DNA of 64,000 nucleotides from Siphonodentalium dalli (GCA_032622095.1 CP136067.1:94230707-94294706), one strand, 5' to 3'. Counted from the first letter of the stretch, positions 1 through 10,784 are shown. Numbers and translations: made by a program. Notes: a model not told the origin generated them from the sequence alone.

Positions 1-98
1 AATTTAGAAGAAAGGTCAGTCAAGGTCATGCTACTCATGAAGTTTGATGAGTACAGATCAAGGCAGAATATACCGTTGACGAATTCACTAATGCTGGG

Positions 99-745
99 AT
101 GTACGGAAGCGTAGAGGCGCCAGATGAATTATATTGGTATCTTGCTGCAGCAAGCGGCATCGACGTAACAAATTCCCACATAGCCTCTAGATATAGATGC
201 CAAGAAATGTTGTAAAAAATGTGAATTTTCGAAATTTGTTTTTTGTTGGTGAAATTTGGATGTAAAAAGGCTTTATAAAGAGCGTTTAATTTATGATGGA
301 AAGAGAAAGTAATTAGTTATAAATACTCATTGACGAGTAGTCCCGAGATTCAGATTAATTCTCAATATATCAGAGATAGAAAGAGAAAATAATTAGGTTA
401 TAATTAGTTCAAATTAGACTGTATATGACTCATAGTCCCAGAAAATACTCATCGACGAGTAGTCCCAATATTCAGATAAGTTCTTTGAAAAACAACATTT
501 TCTATAACTCAATGTGCTTATAGAGATGGAAATTTGGATCCGGAGATAGAAACTCGGCAAATTTGGAATTTATGGAACATTTCTGCAACGGGCTAATTAA
601 ATAATTTATTAAATAATTAATAAAGAGCGTTTAATTTATTAGTTTCTTGCTGCAGCAGGATAGCTAACTTGCTGCAGCAAGATAACTAACCTGCTGCAGC
701 AAGATACCAATATAATTCATCTGGCACCTCTACGCTTCCGTAGGG
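99..745. mobile_element. Non-autonomous TIR DNA transposon, about 650 bp
   Basis: Inverted repeats of about 54 bp close this element: the left end begins TACGGAAGCGTAGAGGCGCC at 99 and its reverse complement ends at 745 (GGCACCTCTACGCTTCCGTA). Both arms carry the CTTGCTGCAGCAAG palindrome, repeated three times on the right (about 650-700). GGGATG lies just outside both ends and may be a target duplication. No transposase frame is visible inside. Superfamily not assigned. Confidence 0.6.
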
Positions 746-2960
746 ATGCGATCGATGAGTGGAAATTAGCATCATAATTGTTCCCATATGAAAAATACAA
801 TAGTTTTATGTACAGTACTATTAGTAATACCAAACTATACTGATGTATGACTATAGTATACAATGTTATACTGTAGTAGATTATGGTTTTACTACAGTAA
901 TAGTATGCATCTATGATCTACCATAGTTATACTATAGTAATACTGTGATTAAAAAAAACTTCCAAAAAACATAAATTAAATCAAATCCATGATGGCCACC
1001 AAGGTCACGTGACCATGCGACCCCTATGATGACCCCCTATGACCTTGAATTGGTTTCCACGGCGGCTGGTGATAGATGTTAGGTCATTGCCATATACACC
1101 CCCATGTGAAGTTTCAACTAAACACATCACCAATAACCCGATAGTCATTGCATTACCCATATATACATAAAATACCTGTATTTACATCCAGAATGCTTGG
1201 CACTGGGGGGTATGTCCATGTGGCGGGGTGGCAGCAAAAGAGTTAATAATGTATCATTAAATCAGGTATATATGCAGCCAATCAGATTTCAGCTAACAAA
1301 CAGCATTGTCTATAGACATTGCGAACGATATCTTGCGATACTGCCGAAAGTTCAAATGAAGATTTTCATCTTGGATAAAGTACAGATTTTTATGATTTTA
1401 TTGTTTCTTTGTAGACGTGATGAGTTACCCAAGTAATGAAAGTTAATTCCTATTGGTCTTTTTCCTGTCCAAAATCGACAGAAGCATTAGAATCAGTTTG
1501 TATGCATGCGGTGCATTTATAGATTACATCGCTATGCGATGAGTTATTTAAATAATCAATATAGCGTGGTTCACTTTAGAAGTCATTATCGTATAGCAGA
1601 CCATATATTTTTATTAATAAATTACATGTAATTAGTAGCGCATCTGATAGTAATTTTTGCAGCCATTAATAACATGCCGTCGCGTGTTTGGTTTTTGAAT
1701 AGATGTTACAATAGTGCTAAATTTGATAGTCACTCGGCGACTATTGATCAGTGTCAACTGCTGAATTGCCATGTCAAGTCCATGTAAAAAGGACATACCC
1801 TTGTAAATTCCAAGTAGAGGCATTGTGTACGTGTACCCTCTTTACTTTCATAAAATGCTGGTGAAAGATATGTGGGTAAACCCATGTAAACCCATACAAT
1901 TCAGAACATACTCTAGTAAATTCTTGTTGGAGTCATGGTTTACCCTTTTAAAGGCATGGTCTACCCCGCTTAACGCTCGTAACATGCTGGTGAAACAGGA
2001 CATGCATGTACATGGGTAAGACCCATGTAAATCAGATCATACTCTAGTATATGCTTGATTGAGTCATAACATAACAGAATATAGTATGGTAAAACCTTGG
2101 TGAAATGGAATCTACTCTGGTACCACCTCTTTAAAATAACTTATTCTTAAGAAAAAAACACTCTTTAAAAAAAACGCTCGATAAATTTTTATATATATTT
2201 TTTTCATTTCTGAATATATCTGTTATCTAGTTAATATAGATCTCTTCGAAGAAAAAAATGCTATTTAAAAATGGACCGGATGTTAAAAGTCGTCATTTAC
2301 TTCAAAACCGTGTACTACAATCATGGTGCTTTTTTATATGTGTTGGTTCCAGTCCGAGATGGATTTTGTGAATAATAGAGGGGAATGTTAGTATGAATTT
2401 TAGTCTTATTTCTAGATTAAAGTATGGGGGAATAAAACATACCGGTAGTTTGTTAATCAGTGGAAAATAATTGTACCCGGTGTCATATTCAACAGTTAAC
2501 AGAATGGGGCAAGAATATTCTTATACATGGAATTCAGCTAAATCCAGATGATTTTATCACTTTATGTAATTACACATGTCATTCATATGACTTCCAATCT
2601 GTCGTCTCAAATTTTAAGGCTTCGAAAAAAGTACCCTAGTATTACAATGGTAAAGTACCTTAATATCGAGGTAGAAATTACCCTTGTAGAATTACTCTAG
2701 TAGAACCACCAAATACCGGTACTTACATCCCTGTAAAATACCTTGGTCGAATGGGTCCATTTCACTAGAGTATAAATACATGGGTGGGTCTACATGTGTG
2801 CATATAATATGGTGATGATTCACTAGACAAATTTTACCTGAGTATAACCACCCTGATAAAATTAGATCATTTTACCTGTTTCAGTCACCACGGTAAATGG
2901 TACTGTGTATTTAACATGGTTTACCAGAGTTTCTTTTATAAGGGTTATAGCAGCTGGTTA
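746..2960. other. AT-rich stretch without a recognised gene
   Basis: No exon or known protein match was seen. About 790-950 is an imperfect repeat of short TACTATAGT-like words. About 1,790-2,130 and 2,620-2,950 hold degenerate short units of the CATGTAAACC / GTAAAACC type, probably old minisatellite. The signal-peptide exon of the Ly6 gene downstream could lie here, but I could not identify it. Confidence 0.4.
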
Positions 2961-2972
2961 TACGGTAGTTAG

Positions 2973-3090
2973 TTATTTCTATGATCCGTTGTCATGGTGA
3001 TCTGATTTATTCAGGACTGTGCCTCGAAAATTATTTCTATGATCCTTTGTCATGGTAATCTATTTATTTTTCAGGACAGTGCCTCGACTG
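2973..3090 (+). repeat. Tandem copies of the Ly6 exon border (58-60 bp period)
   Basis: TTATTTCT followed by an exon-like stretch recurs at 2,973, 3,031 and 3,091; the last lies inside the real exon. Each full unit spans a polypyrimidine/CAG acceptor and the first ~45 nt of the exon. The duplicate acceptor ends at 3,014, exactly 60 nt before the real one at 3,074. Reading from it reproduces YFYDPLS, like the real YFCDPLS with the second cysteine replaced, then meets a stop, so it looks like a decayed border copy rather than a used exon. Confidence 0.7.
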
Positions 3091-3257
3091 TTATTTCTGT
3101 GACCCATTATCACAGGGAGCAGCTTGTCTTGACCATTATGACAAGGACACTAATGCCGACATGGTGGACACCTGTGGCGACAGAAAAACACACTGTCTCA
3201 AGATAAAAACAGTGACGTCTGTGCGAGACTCCGGGTACATCAACGGGTCTGTGAGGA
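3075..3257 (+). CDS. Ly6/quiver-type three-finger protein, N-terminal half of mature domain (exon)
   Basis: Internal exon bounded by TTTTTCAG and the donor GTAAGT at 3,258. It enters after one nucleotide of a codon and leaves after one. It reads QCLDCYFCDPLSQGAACLDH..., with six cysteines in the opening pattern of Ly6/uPAR domains (CxxCxxC near the start, then single cysteines), ending KIKTVTSVRDSGYINGSVR. It joins in phase to the exon at 4,994-5,184, giving 11 cysteines in total; the usual Ly6 count is 8-10. Known family members are small extracellular GPI-anchored proteins; Drosophila quiver/sleepless modulates Shaker channels and nicotinic receptors, but the role here is unknown. The upstream exon with the signal peptide was not found. 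Confidence 0.75.
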
Positions 3258-3619
3258 GTAAGTACATGTATTTGTCAGGGACAATACAGCTGTACAATTT
3301 ATGCAAGTACTGAGATTAACATCTGTCATTATATATCCTCTTTCTAACTGGGCCGGGAACATACATGTATGCAACATGTCATAATTGCTGGAAAATGGTG
3401 GCAAGTTGAACGTCTCACATGAAGTGAGTACTCATCATTTTCTTCCCTTTATAAATAAATAAACAAAAAAATTGAGCGAATGAGCCATGTATCAACTTTT
3501 TCTAGCTCACTATGTCCCCATATAAATATAGTATATTGTTTAATGTTTATCAATGGGAACTATTAAATAAAAGAAAATGATGTACAGCAAGATATCATGT
3601 CTGGCAATTTGTATGCATA

Positions 3620-4228
3620 CAGTAATGCCCTAATTAATCGACTCTTTAACCACAGCAGAATTATGGGTAACTTTTCAGGATTTAGTCGGAAATATGGCTT
3701 GTTGCCATTCATCGGAAAGCTCTCGGGGAGAGCGTTCTGATTAACCCTTTACCCAACAGAAGGGCCCTGTGCCAATGCATTCTCTTATATATGCGAGTCG
3801 ACTATAGGTCGCCTCGCATATATAAGAGAATGCATTGGCTTAACACATTAAAAATTATAAAATTCTTAAAGATTGTAAGAAAAAATGGTAAAAAGTGTTA
3901 AAAAAAGATTTTGTTTAGGCCAATGCATTCTCTTATATATGCGAGGCGACCTATGGTCGACTCGCATATATAAGAGAATGCATTGGCACAGGATATAACT
4001 GTAACTATCACAATGTGGTCAAGGAGCCGGTTCCAATGATATCCATATTTGTATGGTTCTATTGAGACAGACCAAAGATATTTTAGGCTGTTGAAGCTTT
4101 ATTTGGCCGGTTTTGGCCGGTTTGTTGGGTAAAGGGTTAATGGCAACAAGCCATATTTCCGACTAAATCCTGAAAAGTTAACCATAATTCTGCTGTGGTT
4201 AAAGAGTCGATTAATTAGGGCATTACTG
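3620..4228. mobile_element. Family P1 palindromic MITE (TA target), interrupted
   Basis: Family P1 begins CAGTAATGCCCTAA, ends with the reverse complement, and is flanked by TA. The two arms pair almost perfectly over about 105 bp around GAAAGCTCTC. TA target sites and CAGT ends fit Tc1/mariner/pogo elements. Here the arms (3,620-3,740 and 4,141-4,228) are split by a P2 element inserted at a TTAA in the right arm. Confidence 0.75.
3741..4140. mobile_element. Family P2 TTAA-target MITE with two internal hairpins, nested in P1
   Basis: Bounded by TTAACCCTTTACCCAACA and TGTTGGGTAAAGGGTTAA. TTAA target sites and CCC ends suggest a piggyBac-type non-autonomous element. Two hairpins of the form CCAATGCATTCTCTTATATA...GCATTGG lie inside (about 3,773-3,838 and 3,920-3,987). 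No coding capacity. Confidence 0.75.
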
Positions 4229-4622
4229 TATATATGGCGAATAAATATATTTAAAGGCATGGATTGTCCTTCGAGGTATGTGTTGCTGTTAAAATAGTCA
4301 CTTCCTCTAAAACCACCATAAACAGAAAGAATATTAAAATATAGAGATTTTGTTCTTATCCCAATCATAAATATCACATATATTGTACGCTGTTGTCAAG
4401 TTCATATGCTATGTTATGTAAACAAAAGCCAAAAATGTTACAGAACCTGTCGTTTTTTTACATAACAAAGCATACAAACTTGACAATAAAATACTATTTA
4501 CATGATATTTATAATTGGTTTAAGAATAAAATATGTCTATATTTTAATATTCTTTCTGTTTATGGCAGTTTACAGGTGTGAATATTTTGACAGCATACCC
4601 ACCGCGAAGCCCATCCATGCCT

Positions 4623-4837
4623 TTAACCCTTTCAGTGCCAAGTCCGATTTTTGTATCAACCCATATTTCCTTGATCATTTTTCAAATTGATTGATTATAA
4701 AAATGTGATACATTGATGGAAAGAGCTCTTAGAGCTCTTTCCATCAATGCATCATATTATTATAATCAATCAATTTGAAAAATGATCAAGGAATTATGGG
4801 TTGATACAAAAATCGTGCTTGGCACTGAAAGGGTTAG
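4623..4837. mobile_element. Family P4 TTAA palindromic MITE
   Basis: Starts TTAACCCTTTCAGTGCCAAG and ends with the reverse complement; the last TTAA has become TTAG. The whole element folds back on AAGAGCTCTTAGAGCTCTTT near 4,720-4,742, giving arms of about 100 bp. Confidence 0.75.
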
Positions 4838-4903
4838 CCCTTCCATGGCTGGAGCTTTCTGAAATTTTACGAAAACCCTGTACTAATGCATTCTCTTATA
4901 TAT
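4832..4903. mobile_element. Family P3 MITE fragment next to the duplicated exon border
   Basis: The stretch CCCTTCCATGGCTGGAGCTT through CATTCTCTTATATA matches one end of family P3 (see 9,568-9,812). It stops exactly where the 72-bp exon-border duplication starts. Confidence 0.55.
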
Positions 4904-4975
4904 TCTCCCTGTTTAATTCAGAGGGGCTGGTTGTCAGAAGATTGTGTGTTTATTTTATTTTATCTGACATTTTCG
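4904..4975 (+). repeat. 72-bp in-frame duplicate of the next Ly6 exon's acceptor and start
   Basis: TCTCCCTGTTTA(A/T)TTCAG occurs at 4,904 and again at 4,976, exactly 72 nt apart, each followed by AGGGGCTGGTTGTCAG / AGGGACTTGTTGTCAG. The upstream acceptor would open an exon at 4,922. Frame and phase match the real exon, and the 72 nt between the two acceptors contain no stop, so its use would insert 24 residues beginning GLVVRRLCV before GLVVSRLCV. Confidence 0.75.
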
Positions 4976-4993
4976 TCTCCCTGTTTATTTCAG

Positions 4994-5184
4994 AGGGACT
5001 TGTTGTCAGCAGATTGTGCGTGCGATATGATGATAGGAGTGATGGCTGTAAATACATGAAAGCTGGTAACAGTGTGGTGTCATACTGCATATGTAGCACC
5101 GATGGATGTAACAGTGCCAGGAGCCTCATTCCAAGCTCGGTCGTCATGGTAACCATTGCCTCTGTTATGCGACTCATACTATAG
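4994..5184 (+). CDS. Ly6/quiver-type three-finger protein, C-terminal exon with GPI signal
   Basis: Terminal coding exon after TTTATTTCAG. It reads GLVVSRLCVRYDD...DGCKYM...SYCICSTDGCNSARS and ends with a hydrophobic tail (SSVVMVTIASVMRLIL) before TAG at 5,182-5,184. CxCxxDxCN is the diagnostic end of Ly6/uPAR domains, and the hydrophobic C-terminus directly after a small-residue stretch is what a GPI-anchor signal looks like. It completes the domain begun at 3,075. Likely product: a secreted-side, membrane-tethered three-finger protein. The family call is firm; the exact subfamily is not. Confidence 0.8.
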
Positions 5185-5560
5185 CTGTAATCAGATTCAG
5201 CCTCACTGGAGATAATGGTGCTGTTGCTATGCTAAATTCACCTGAATTGGTATAAAAATATGTTGGAAAAACTGGTATATACTGATATATATATATATAT
5301 ACCAAAAGTTAATTTGAATTGACAAGCATTTCTGAAAGAATTTCACGACAGATACATGTAAGTGCAGTGCTTTGGTCTGAAGGTTCGATGGTGCAATGGT
5401 TCTATAGTACTAGGGTTTGATAGTCCGAGGGTTCAATAGTCTTGAGGGTACAATAGTCGAGGGATCAATACATGATGCTATATACATCGGAAAGAGTGAC
5501 ATCTTATGGTCATAATGGTGTATAATAATCTAACTTTCATGTTAAATTACGCATAGAATA
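5185..5560. other. Region 3' of the Ly6 gene, no gene seen
   Basis: Probable 3' UTR and flank. Contains a short TA microsatellite (about 5,283-5,302) and imperfect repeats of AGGGTTCGATAGT type at 5,380-5,470. No poly(A) signal could be chosen with confidence. Confidence 0.3.
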
Positions 5561-5566
5561 TTCCAG

Positions 5567-5960
5567 TTGATTGTCACCGACATCGCATTTTGTGACATCG
5601 CTGTATATTTTGTTTACGTTTTAACCGAAAGCCGAAGTCGTACGGAAGAACTCCGGCACAGTCCGGAGTTTGGTCTGGCTATACAAACAAAATGGCGGCC
5701 CCCATATTATTCTAATGCTCGTTGTGTTTACACTGTTTTAAACTGTGAGATGGTTGTAATTCCCGCAATTTATTTAATGTATTACATTTATATCTTCAAT
5801 ATTTACTTAATCTATGCATTTATTTATTTATTGACACGTACAATTACAATTACAATGGAGAATTCATCATGCGTGGTTGATCGACAATCTACGGAATATT
5901 TTCCCCGGAAAATGCCGAACGCAGTTCGCGAGGTCAACTGAGTTCGCATACTTTTAAAAT
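5567..5960. promoter_or_regulatory. CpG-denser block with a YY1-like AAAATGGCGGCC site, possible promoter
   Basis: Against an AT-rich background this stretch has many CpGs (CCGAAGTCGTACGGAAG, CTCCGGCACAGTCCGG, GCGAGG) and AAAATGGCGGCC near 5,687, a sequence resembling YY1 sites found just downstream of many metazoan start sites. An open frame of 124 codons crosses it but resembles nothing I know. Inference only. Confidence 0.25.
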
Positions 5961-7400
5961 TATGTAAACATTGCGTTAAATGTCTCTTTTCACATTAAAT
6001 TACCGCGTTCACATCACAACTGATGTGGGTTTCAGATCAAATAGCATGTCTTTTGCGGAAAATATCCGTTTATTGTTGCAATTGTGATATTTTATTTCAT
6101 ATAATTGTGGTTTTATTTGAGCGAGTCACTAACGCTTAAGTCGTGTTATAAGAAGCCTATGCAGGCGGGCTTGGACTAAACACCAGCAAATCGCCATACC
6201 AATATCTTAGCTGGTTTTAGTACAAGAAGACTTGGACTAGTATATGCAATGAGTGACCACATTCCAATTTGCTATGCGTACGTTCTTGTGCCATTGTTGT
6301 AGTCTCGTTTCACGTGCCTGATCCTGGTTTCCATTCTTAGTCTTGGTTCCCGCTGCATTGCCAGATCGATATCTCCACATTGGATTGTAAATCCTTCAGG
6401 TGCTGTAAAAATATCCGAAGCTTCTCTGTGATAGACATTTCCCAGGTATATCCGGCTATTGAAACATTAGACTAATGCACCCCCGAAGCAATGAGCACTT
6501 GGACTATCGACCCCTCAGACCAATGAACGTCCATACTATCAAAACCCTCTGACTATTGAACCCTCGGACTAACATACTGTCCCCATGACAGATGGTTTAA
6601 TTCTCAAGATACTATAGGCTTGAGTGAAATTTGGGCACATGCAATTTCTATTCAAATTGGATGAAACATTCTTGATTCAGATGCATGTCATATTCTGTAT
6701 TTATCACACATGATTCTGTATGATACTGTAGCTGCCTTTATTGGTTATAAATTATTTTCTTACAACTTTTTCTTTAAGGATGATACATACTAAATTGAGT
6801 GAACAGGAATGTTTGGCAACACAATTATGTACTGCAAAAATAAAACCAGAGTAATGAATATTGATTGTATCTCGTAGTCAGATTAAGATAATAATGAACA
6901 CAGATGTTCTAGTAAAAATTTACTTTACCTTAATATATCTGTTTTGCATCAACAGTTTAAAAGATGAAATTTGAAATAAATCAATACTTAACAATGGACC
7001 GTGGTGCCTTGGCTAGCTGTCTAACATTTTGCAATTAATCAGCTTTTGTATATGTTATCAGGCAATAGTATAGCCATATGGGTGGCCAAAGGGGGGGGGG
7101 GGTGGCTGAGACTTCTTGCCTGAATTTCTTTTACATGATTATATTCATGGTTGCCACACAGTTTTTGTAGAAAATGCCTTGTATATACACAGACATACAT
7201 GTATAACAAAATAGATTCAAATTAACCTTAAATATGTATAAGTCGGGAATAAATGTGAAAAATACTGTATCGCCATTCAATTATCTGCGAGACTAGATCA
7301 CTATTGTTTCAATATCAGATAAATACACGTATTTTGGGAACCAAAAGGTTGCTATTTCTTATGAAGATATCTGTAGACAATTACTGTAACCGTTGTAATT
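5961..7400. other. No gene recognised; fragment of palindromic family P10
   Basis: 6,168-6,245 (CGGGCTTGGACTAAACACC...TTTTAGTACAAGAAGACTTG) is a decayed copy of the palindrome seen complete at 9,183-9,306. A G run interrupts the sequence near 7,090-7,102. The rest is unremarkable AT-rich DNA. Confidence 0.4.
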
Positions 7401-7403
7401 TAC

Positions 7404-7628
7404 CTTAGAACATTGCCCACATATTCTATGAATGCTCTGCCGTAAAACTATTCAAAAATGACACACAAAAATGGCTGGATAAACACAAGCTTGACATCTC
7501 TATCACTCATATCAATATAATTTTCGGCCTTCCCCGCCAACAAAATTTCAGTGTCAAAAATTTATTTCTGACATTGCTTAAATTTTACATATACAAAACA
7601 GATAGCACTAAAGAGAGTTATCCTTAAC
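7404..7628 (+). mobile_element. LINE remnant, C-terminal end of reverse-transcriptase ORF
   Basis: A 75-codon frame reads NIAHIFYECSAVKLFKNDTQ, then WLDKHKLD, then IIFGLPRQ and LLKFYIYKTD before a stop. HIFYECxxV..F....WL followed by a FG motif and a KFYIYK-like stretch is the typical C-terminal tail of L1/Tx1-type LINE ORF2 proteins. The rest of the element is missing, so this is a 3' stub. Confidence 0.6.
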
Positions 7629-8142
7629 GACTTCCAGTTTGAATGGTGTGAGATATACCTTGCCCTGTCAAGTACTTTGAGGACAAATAACTATTTGTGA
7701 TTCTGTTAGTTTTTCACTTGCTGATGATTGTCGAATTATGGGCACAGATATAGGTAATGTTTGTCATATCGGAGACTATAAATTACATGTATATTTAAAA
7801 GCATACTAAAAGATTTCTGGTGACATTCCAGTCATAAACATAGTCTGTGTAATACAAAAACACGCATGAGGTACGTGTCTTCGATTTTGAATGTGTGTAA
7901 GGCGTGTGTGATTTGCGAGCGAAAGTCCCCCCTCCTGAAAATACCAGGACATTATTTTTGTTATTGTCATTATGCTGTATTTTTAATAGATGAATATGTC
8001 CATGTATATAGTGTCAATAAAGAATTTGAAGAAGAAAAAAAACAACATAGTATACATGTATGAGTGTAAATATTGTAGTATAAAGGAGGTATATAGAGGT
8101 CAGCATGATGGTTAGTTTTATATGGTCAGAGACTCCCTTGTA

Positions 8143-8355
8143 CAGTAATGCCCTAAGTAATCGACTCCTTAAACACAGCAGAATTATGGGTAACTTTTCA
8201 GGATTTAGTCGGAAATATGGCTTGTTGCCATTCATCGGAAAGCTCTCGGGGAGAGCTTTCCGATGAATGGCAACAAGCCATATTTCCGACTAAATCCTGA
8301 AAAGTTACCCATAATTCTGCTGTGTTTAAGGAGTCGATTACTTAGGGCATTACTG
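8143..8355. mobile_element. Family P1 palindromic MITE, nearly perfect copy
   Basis: CAGTAATGCCCTAAGTAATC to its reverse complement, flanked by TA on both sides. The arms of about 105 bp pair almost without mismatch, with the centre at CTCTCGGGGAGAG. The high arm identity suggests recent insertion or arm correction. The open frames that cross it are an artefact of the palindrome. Confidence 0.85.
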
Positions 8356-8520
8356 TATGTTGTCATGAAATATTCACATGAATGCTTTCATTTCTAAAGG
8401 ATTTTATTACAAAAACCAAAATAGTTTTCAATCGGATTACTGTAACGAGTAAATATGGGCAGACCGCACCCATATTTGAACTTGTCCTGTATTTTCATGT
8501 GGGTAATCAACACACAAAAC

Positions 8521-8595
8521 TTTAAAGGCCCATTTAATTTTTGAGTTGCCAATTATTTTTTTATAGCTCCTTATGATTTTTATAGTTTTTCAGGG
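8521..8595. mobile_element. Family P9 MITE end fragment
   Basis: AAAGGCCCATTTAATTTTTG followed by AGTTGCCAATTATTTTTTT matches the terminal repeat of the elements at 41,883-42,334 and 57,574-58,000. Confidence 0.5.
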
Positions 8596-8599
8596 GACA

Positions 8600-9075
8600 C
8601 ATATGCACGGTGACGAATCACGTGGTTTCAAGATTGGTGAGTACCACACATTCAAACTGTACAAAAACATAATATATGAGGAACTGACACAAAACAAAGC
8701 ATTTTGACTGTTATGAGCATATGCTAGTTTGATACCTTATTTATTCAGAAATACTCAGTAGTTTTCTATAACATTCTGACCAAAGTTGCCAGTCGGAGGT
8801 TCGTGGAATACACAAATCTATACATCTAGGACTAACCTTAGACTGACAACTTTGGTCAGAATGTTAGAGCAAACAACTCTGCATTTGAACACAAATGAGG
8901 TATCGGTTTGTTTGAAAAATAGTATAGCATATGCTCGTAGCTGCCAAAATATTATGTAATATATCATTATCCAAGTCTATTACCTTTTTTAACGTTTTGA
9001 ATGAGCGATACTCATCAACTCGAAACCACATGATTCCTCATTGTGATATTGGGTACTGTGTAATACTACAATCAT
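8600..9075. mobile_element. Long imperfect palindromic MITE, about 470 bp
   Basis: Two long arms are imperfect reverse complements. AATCACGTGGTTTC near 8,615 answers GAAACCACATGATTC near 9,020, GAGCATATGCTAG answers TAGCATATGCTCG, and ACATTCTGACCAAAGTTG at about 8,771 answers CAACTTTGGTCAGAATGT at about 8,849. No protein-coding content. Confidence 0.6.
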
Positions 9076-9182
9076 TTCTGTAATATATTATTTGGATATT
9101 TATTTGTTTATCAATTTTGCGGAATAACAAATTTCATATTCTACTAAATATGATAATACAATAGTTGAGTCCTAGTTGTACT

Positions 9183-9306
9183 AGTCCAAGTCTTCTCATA
9201 CTAAAACCAGCTAAGATATTGGGATGGCGAGATGCTGGCTTTAAAAGCCAGCATCTCGCCATCCCAATATCTTAGCTGGTTTTAGTACGAGAAGACTTGG
9301 ACTATA
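9183..9306. mobile_element. Family P10 palindrome, 124 bp
   Basis: AGTCCAAGTCTTCTCATACT and AGTACGAGAAGACTTGGACT face each other around GGCTTTAAAAGCC; the arms are almost perfect. A partial copy lies at 6,168-6,245. Confidence 0.65.
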
Positions 9307-9567
9307 ATTGTACCAAACTATGGTAATTGTAGGACCATTCTTGTTTATTACAAAGACATTCATTTTCATATCGCAATCATTCCTTAAATATATGCAACCA
9401 ATTATTGTATTTTTATAACAGATTTTTACTGAATAAATTTTGTATTCATTTATAACAAAACATGAGTCATATTTCTGTTTATCTCTCTATGTTTGTGTAT
9501 TGAAGTTCCCTTTCTCTAAAAACCATCAAATTTCGCTATGGGCAGTGGGCAAAGGAAATTAGCACCT

Positions 9568-9812
9568 TTAACCCTTTCATGATGGGGAGCTGTGCTGGTG
9601 CAGCATTAAAGATCCTGTGCCAGTGCTTTCTCTTATATATGCGAGTCTCTCATAGGGAGTCTCACAAATGTAAGAGAATGCACTGGCTTACAAGGTCATG
9701 GTAAATACTGTTAGGTCAATGTATTCTCTTATATATGCGAGGCTCCCTGTGGGAGCATGCATTGACAGAGTTTTTGCATAATTTCATGAAACTCCAGTCA
9801 TGGAAGGGTTAA
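9568..9812. mobile_element. Family P3 TTAA MITE with two hairpins
   Basis: TTAACCCTTTCATGATGGGG to CATGGAAGGGTTAA. Inside are two imperfect hairpins of the CATTCTCTTATATATGCGAG type. P3 and P2 share this hairpin motif but have different ends, so they are related families. Confidence 0.7.
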
Positions 9813-9957
9813 TTACTTGTAACACTGCAGCCATTGTTATTTAAAATCAATATATTTCCTATCCAATAATTAAGGGCTTAGCGGAATATGGCTTTATATA
9901 TTACTGGCCATCTTCACTTTGCTATGATGTTGGTGGGGCAAACCATAGCTGTTATAG

Positions 9958-10205
9958 CTGGATATAGTGTGTCCGACATTTGCAGAATGGGGTCCCCAGA
10001 GGGTGAATTTAGTGACGCTATCCCACACAGTGGGCTAGCATCACCAAATACACCCTCTGGGAACCTTATTCTGCTGATGCCTCAACTGCTGTGGGAGATC
10101 TAGGATCAGATTGAATTTCCTCAGTTAAAGTTGGTAATGTTCACCCATTAGTTACCTTGATTATGCATTTTATCTTCTGCAAATTAGGGGATATAGAAAT
10201 TGAAC
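9958..10205. mobile_element. Family P6 MITE, left half
   Basis: Carries the P6 signature: GCAGAATGGGGTCCCCAGAG, GTGAATTTAGTGACGCTATC and its partner CTAGCATCACCAAAT, then CTCAACTGCTGTGGGAGATC and a tail ending near GGGGATATAGAAA. The right terminal repeat is missing. Confidence 0.65.
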
Positions 10206-10780
10206 AGAAGGGAAAAAGAAATGGTATGAACAGTATTTATTCCAGTACAATTGCGGCTCCATCATATTTATGTCATAGAAATGTAATTCGCCGACAGTCA
10301 GAAGTTACCAGTAGCTATAGTGCATGTATCTGCAGTCCAGGAATATAATAACCACAGTTACTGGGTAAATTACTTATGGCAGTGCAGCATCTCTTCCTGT
10401 GTTTCTCATGTTTTATATAGTTTCAGGGGGTATAAAATAAAAATGAGTTGAAGACACCTGTCCGAAAACGCTTCTATCAAATATTGATTTCATATCAATA
10501 TTTTCTAAAATAATGCGATAATCATGTGGGACATTTTTTCCTTACTATTTTTAGAGTTTTAGATAGTTATCCCTCATGGTACGCTCTGAAGGAACGCGAG
10601 CCGTAAAATGTCACAAATTGATTGTATGTATATTATACCAGAAAATTCAAAATAAAATCAATATTAATTGATAGAAGCATATCCAGAGAGGGGTCTTAAA
10701 TTCATAGTTATTATTAAATACCCAGGAAACAATATAAAACTTGTTATAGGAAGAGGTAGACCATCTTTAACAGCATCATT
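10206..10780. other. No gene recognised
   Basis: AT-rich. ATTCATAGTTATTATT...CCCAGGAAACAATATAAAAC near 10,690-10,745 recurs in similar form at 14,920 and 55,170, so it is another dispersed repeat, but I could not define its ends. Confidence 0.3.
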
Positions 10781-10784
10781 TTCA

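Larger units (their letters stand above)
3258..4993 (+). other. Intron of the Ly6-type gene, filled with nested MITEs
   Basis: GTAAGT at 3,258 and TTTATTTCAG ending at 4,993 define the intron. It holds a palindromic TA-target MITE interrupted by a TTAA-target MITE (3,620-4,228), a second TTAA-target palindrome (4,623-4,837), a MITE fragment (about 4,832-4,903) and a 72-bp duplicate of the next exon's border. Confidence 0.7.

Noticed and set aside
5567-5941. 124-codon frame near the CpG block as a gene
   Set aside because: No recognisable domain, and a hydrophobic low-complexity middle; kept only as a possible promoter.
8014-8235. Minus-strand 73-codon frame
   Set aside because: Runs through the arm of a P1 palindrome.
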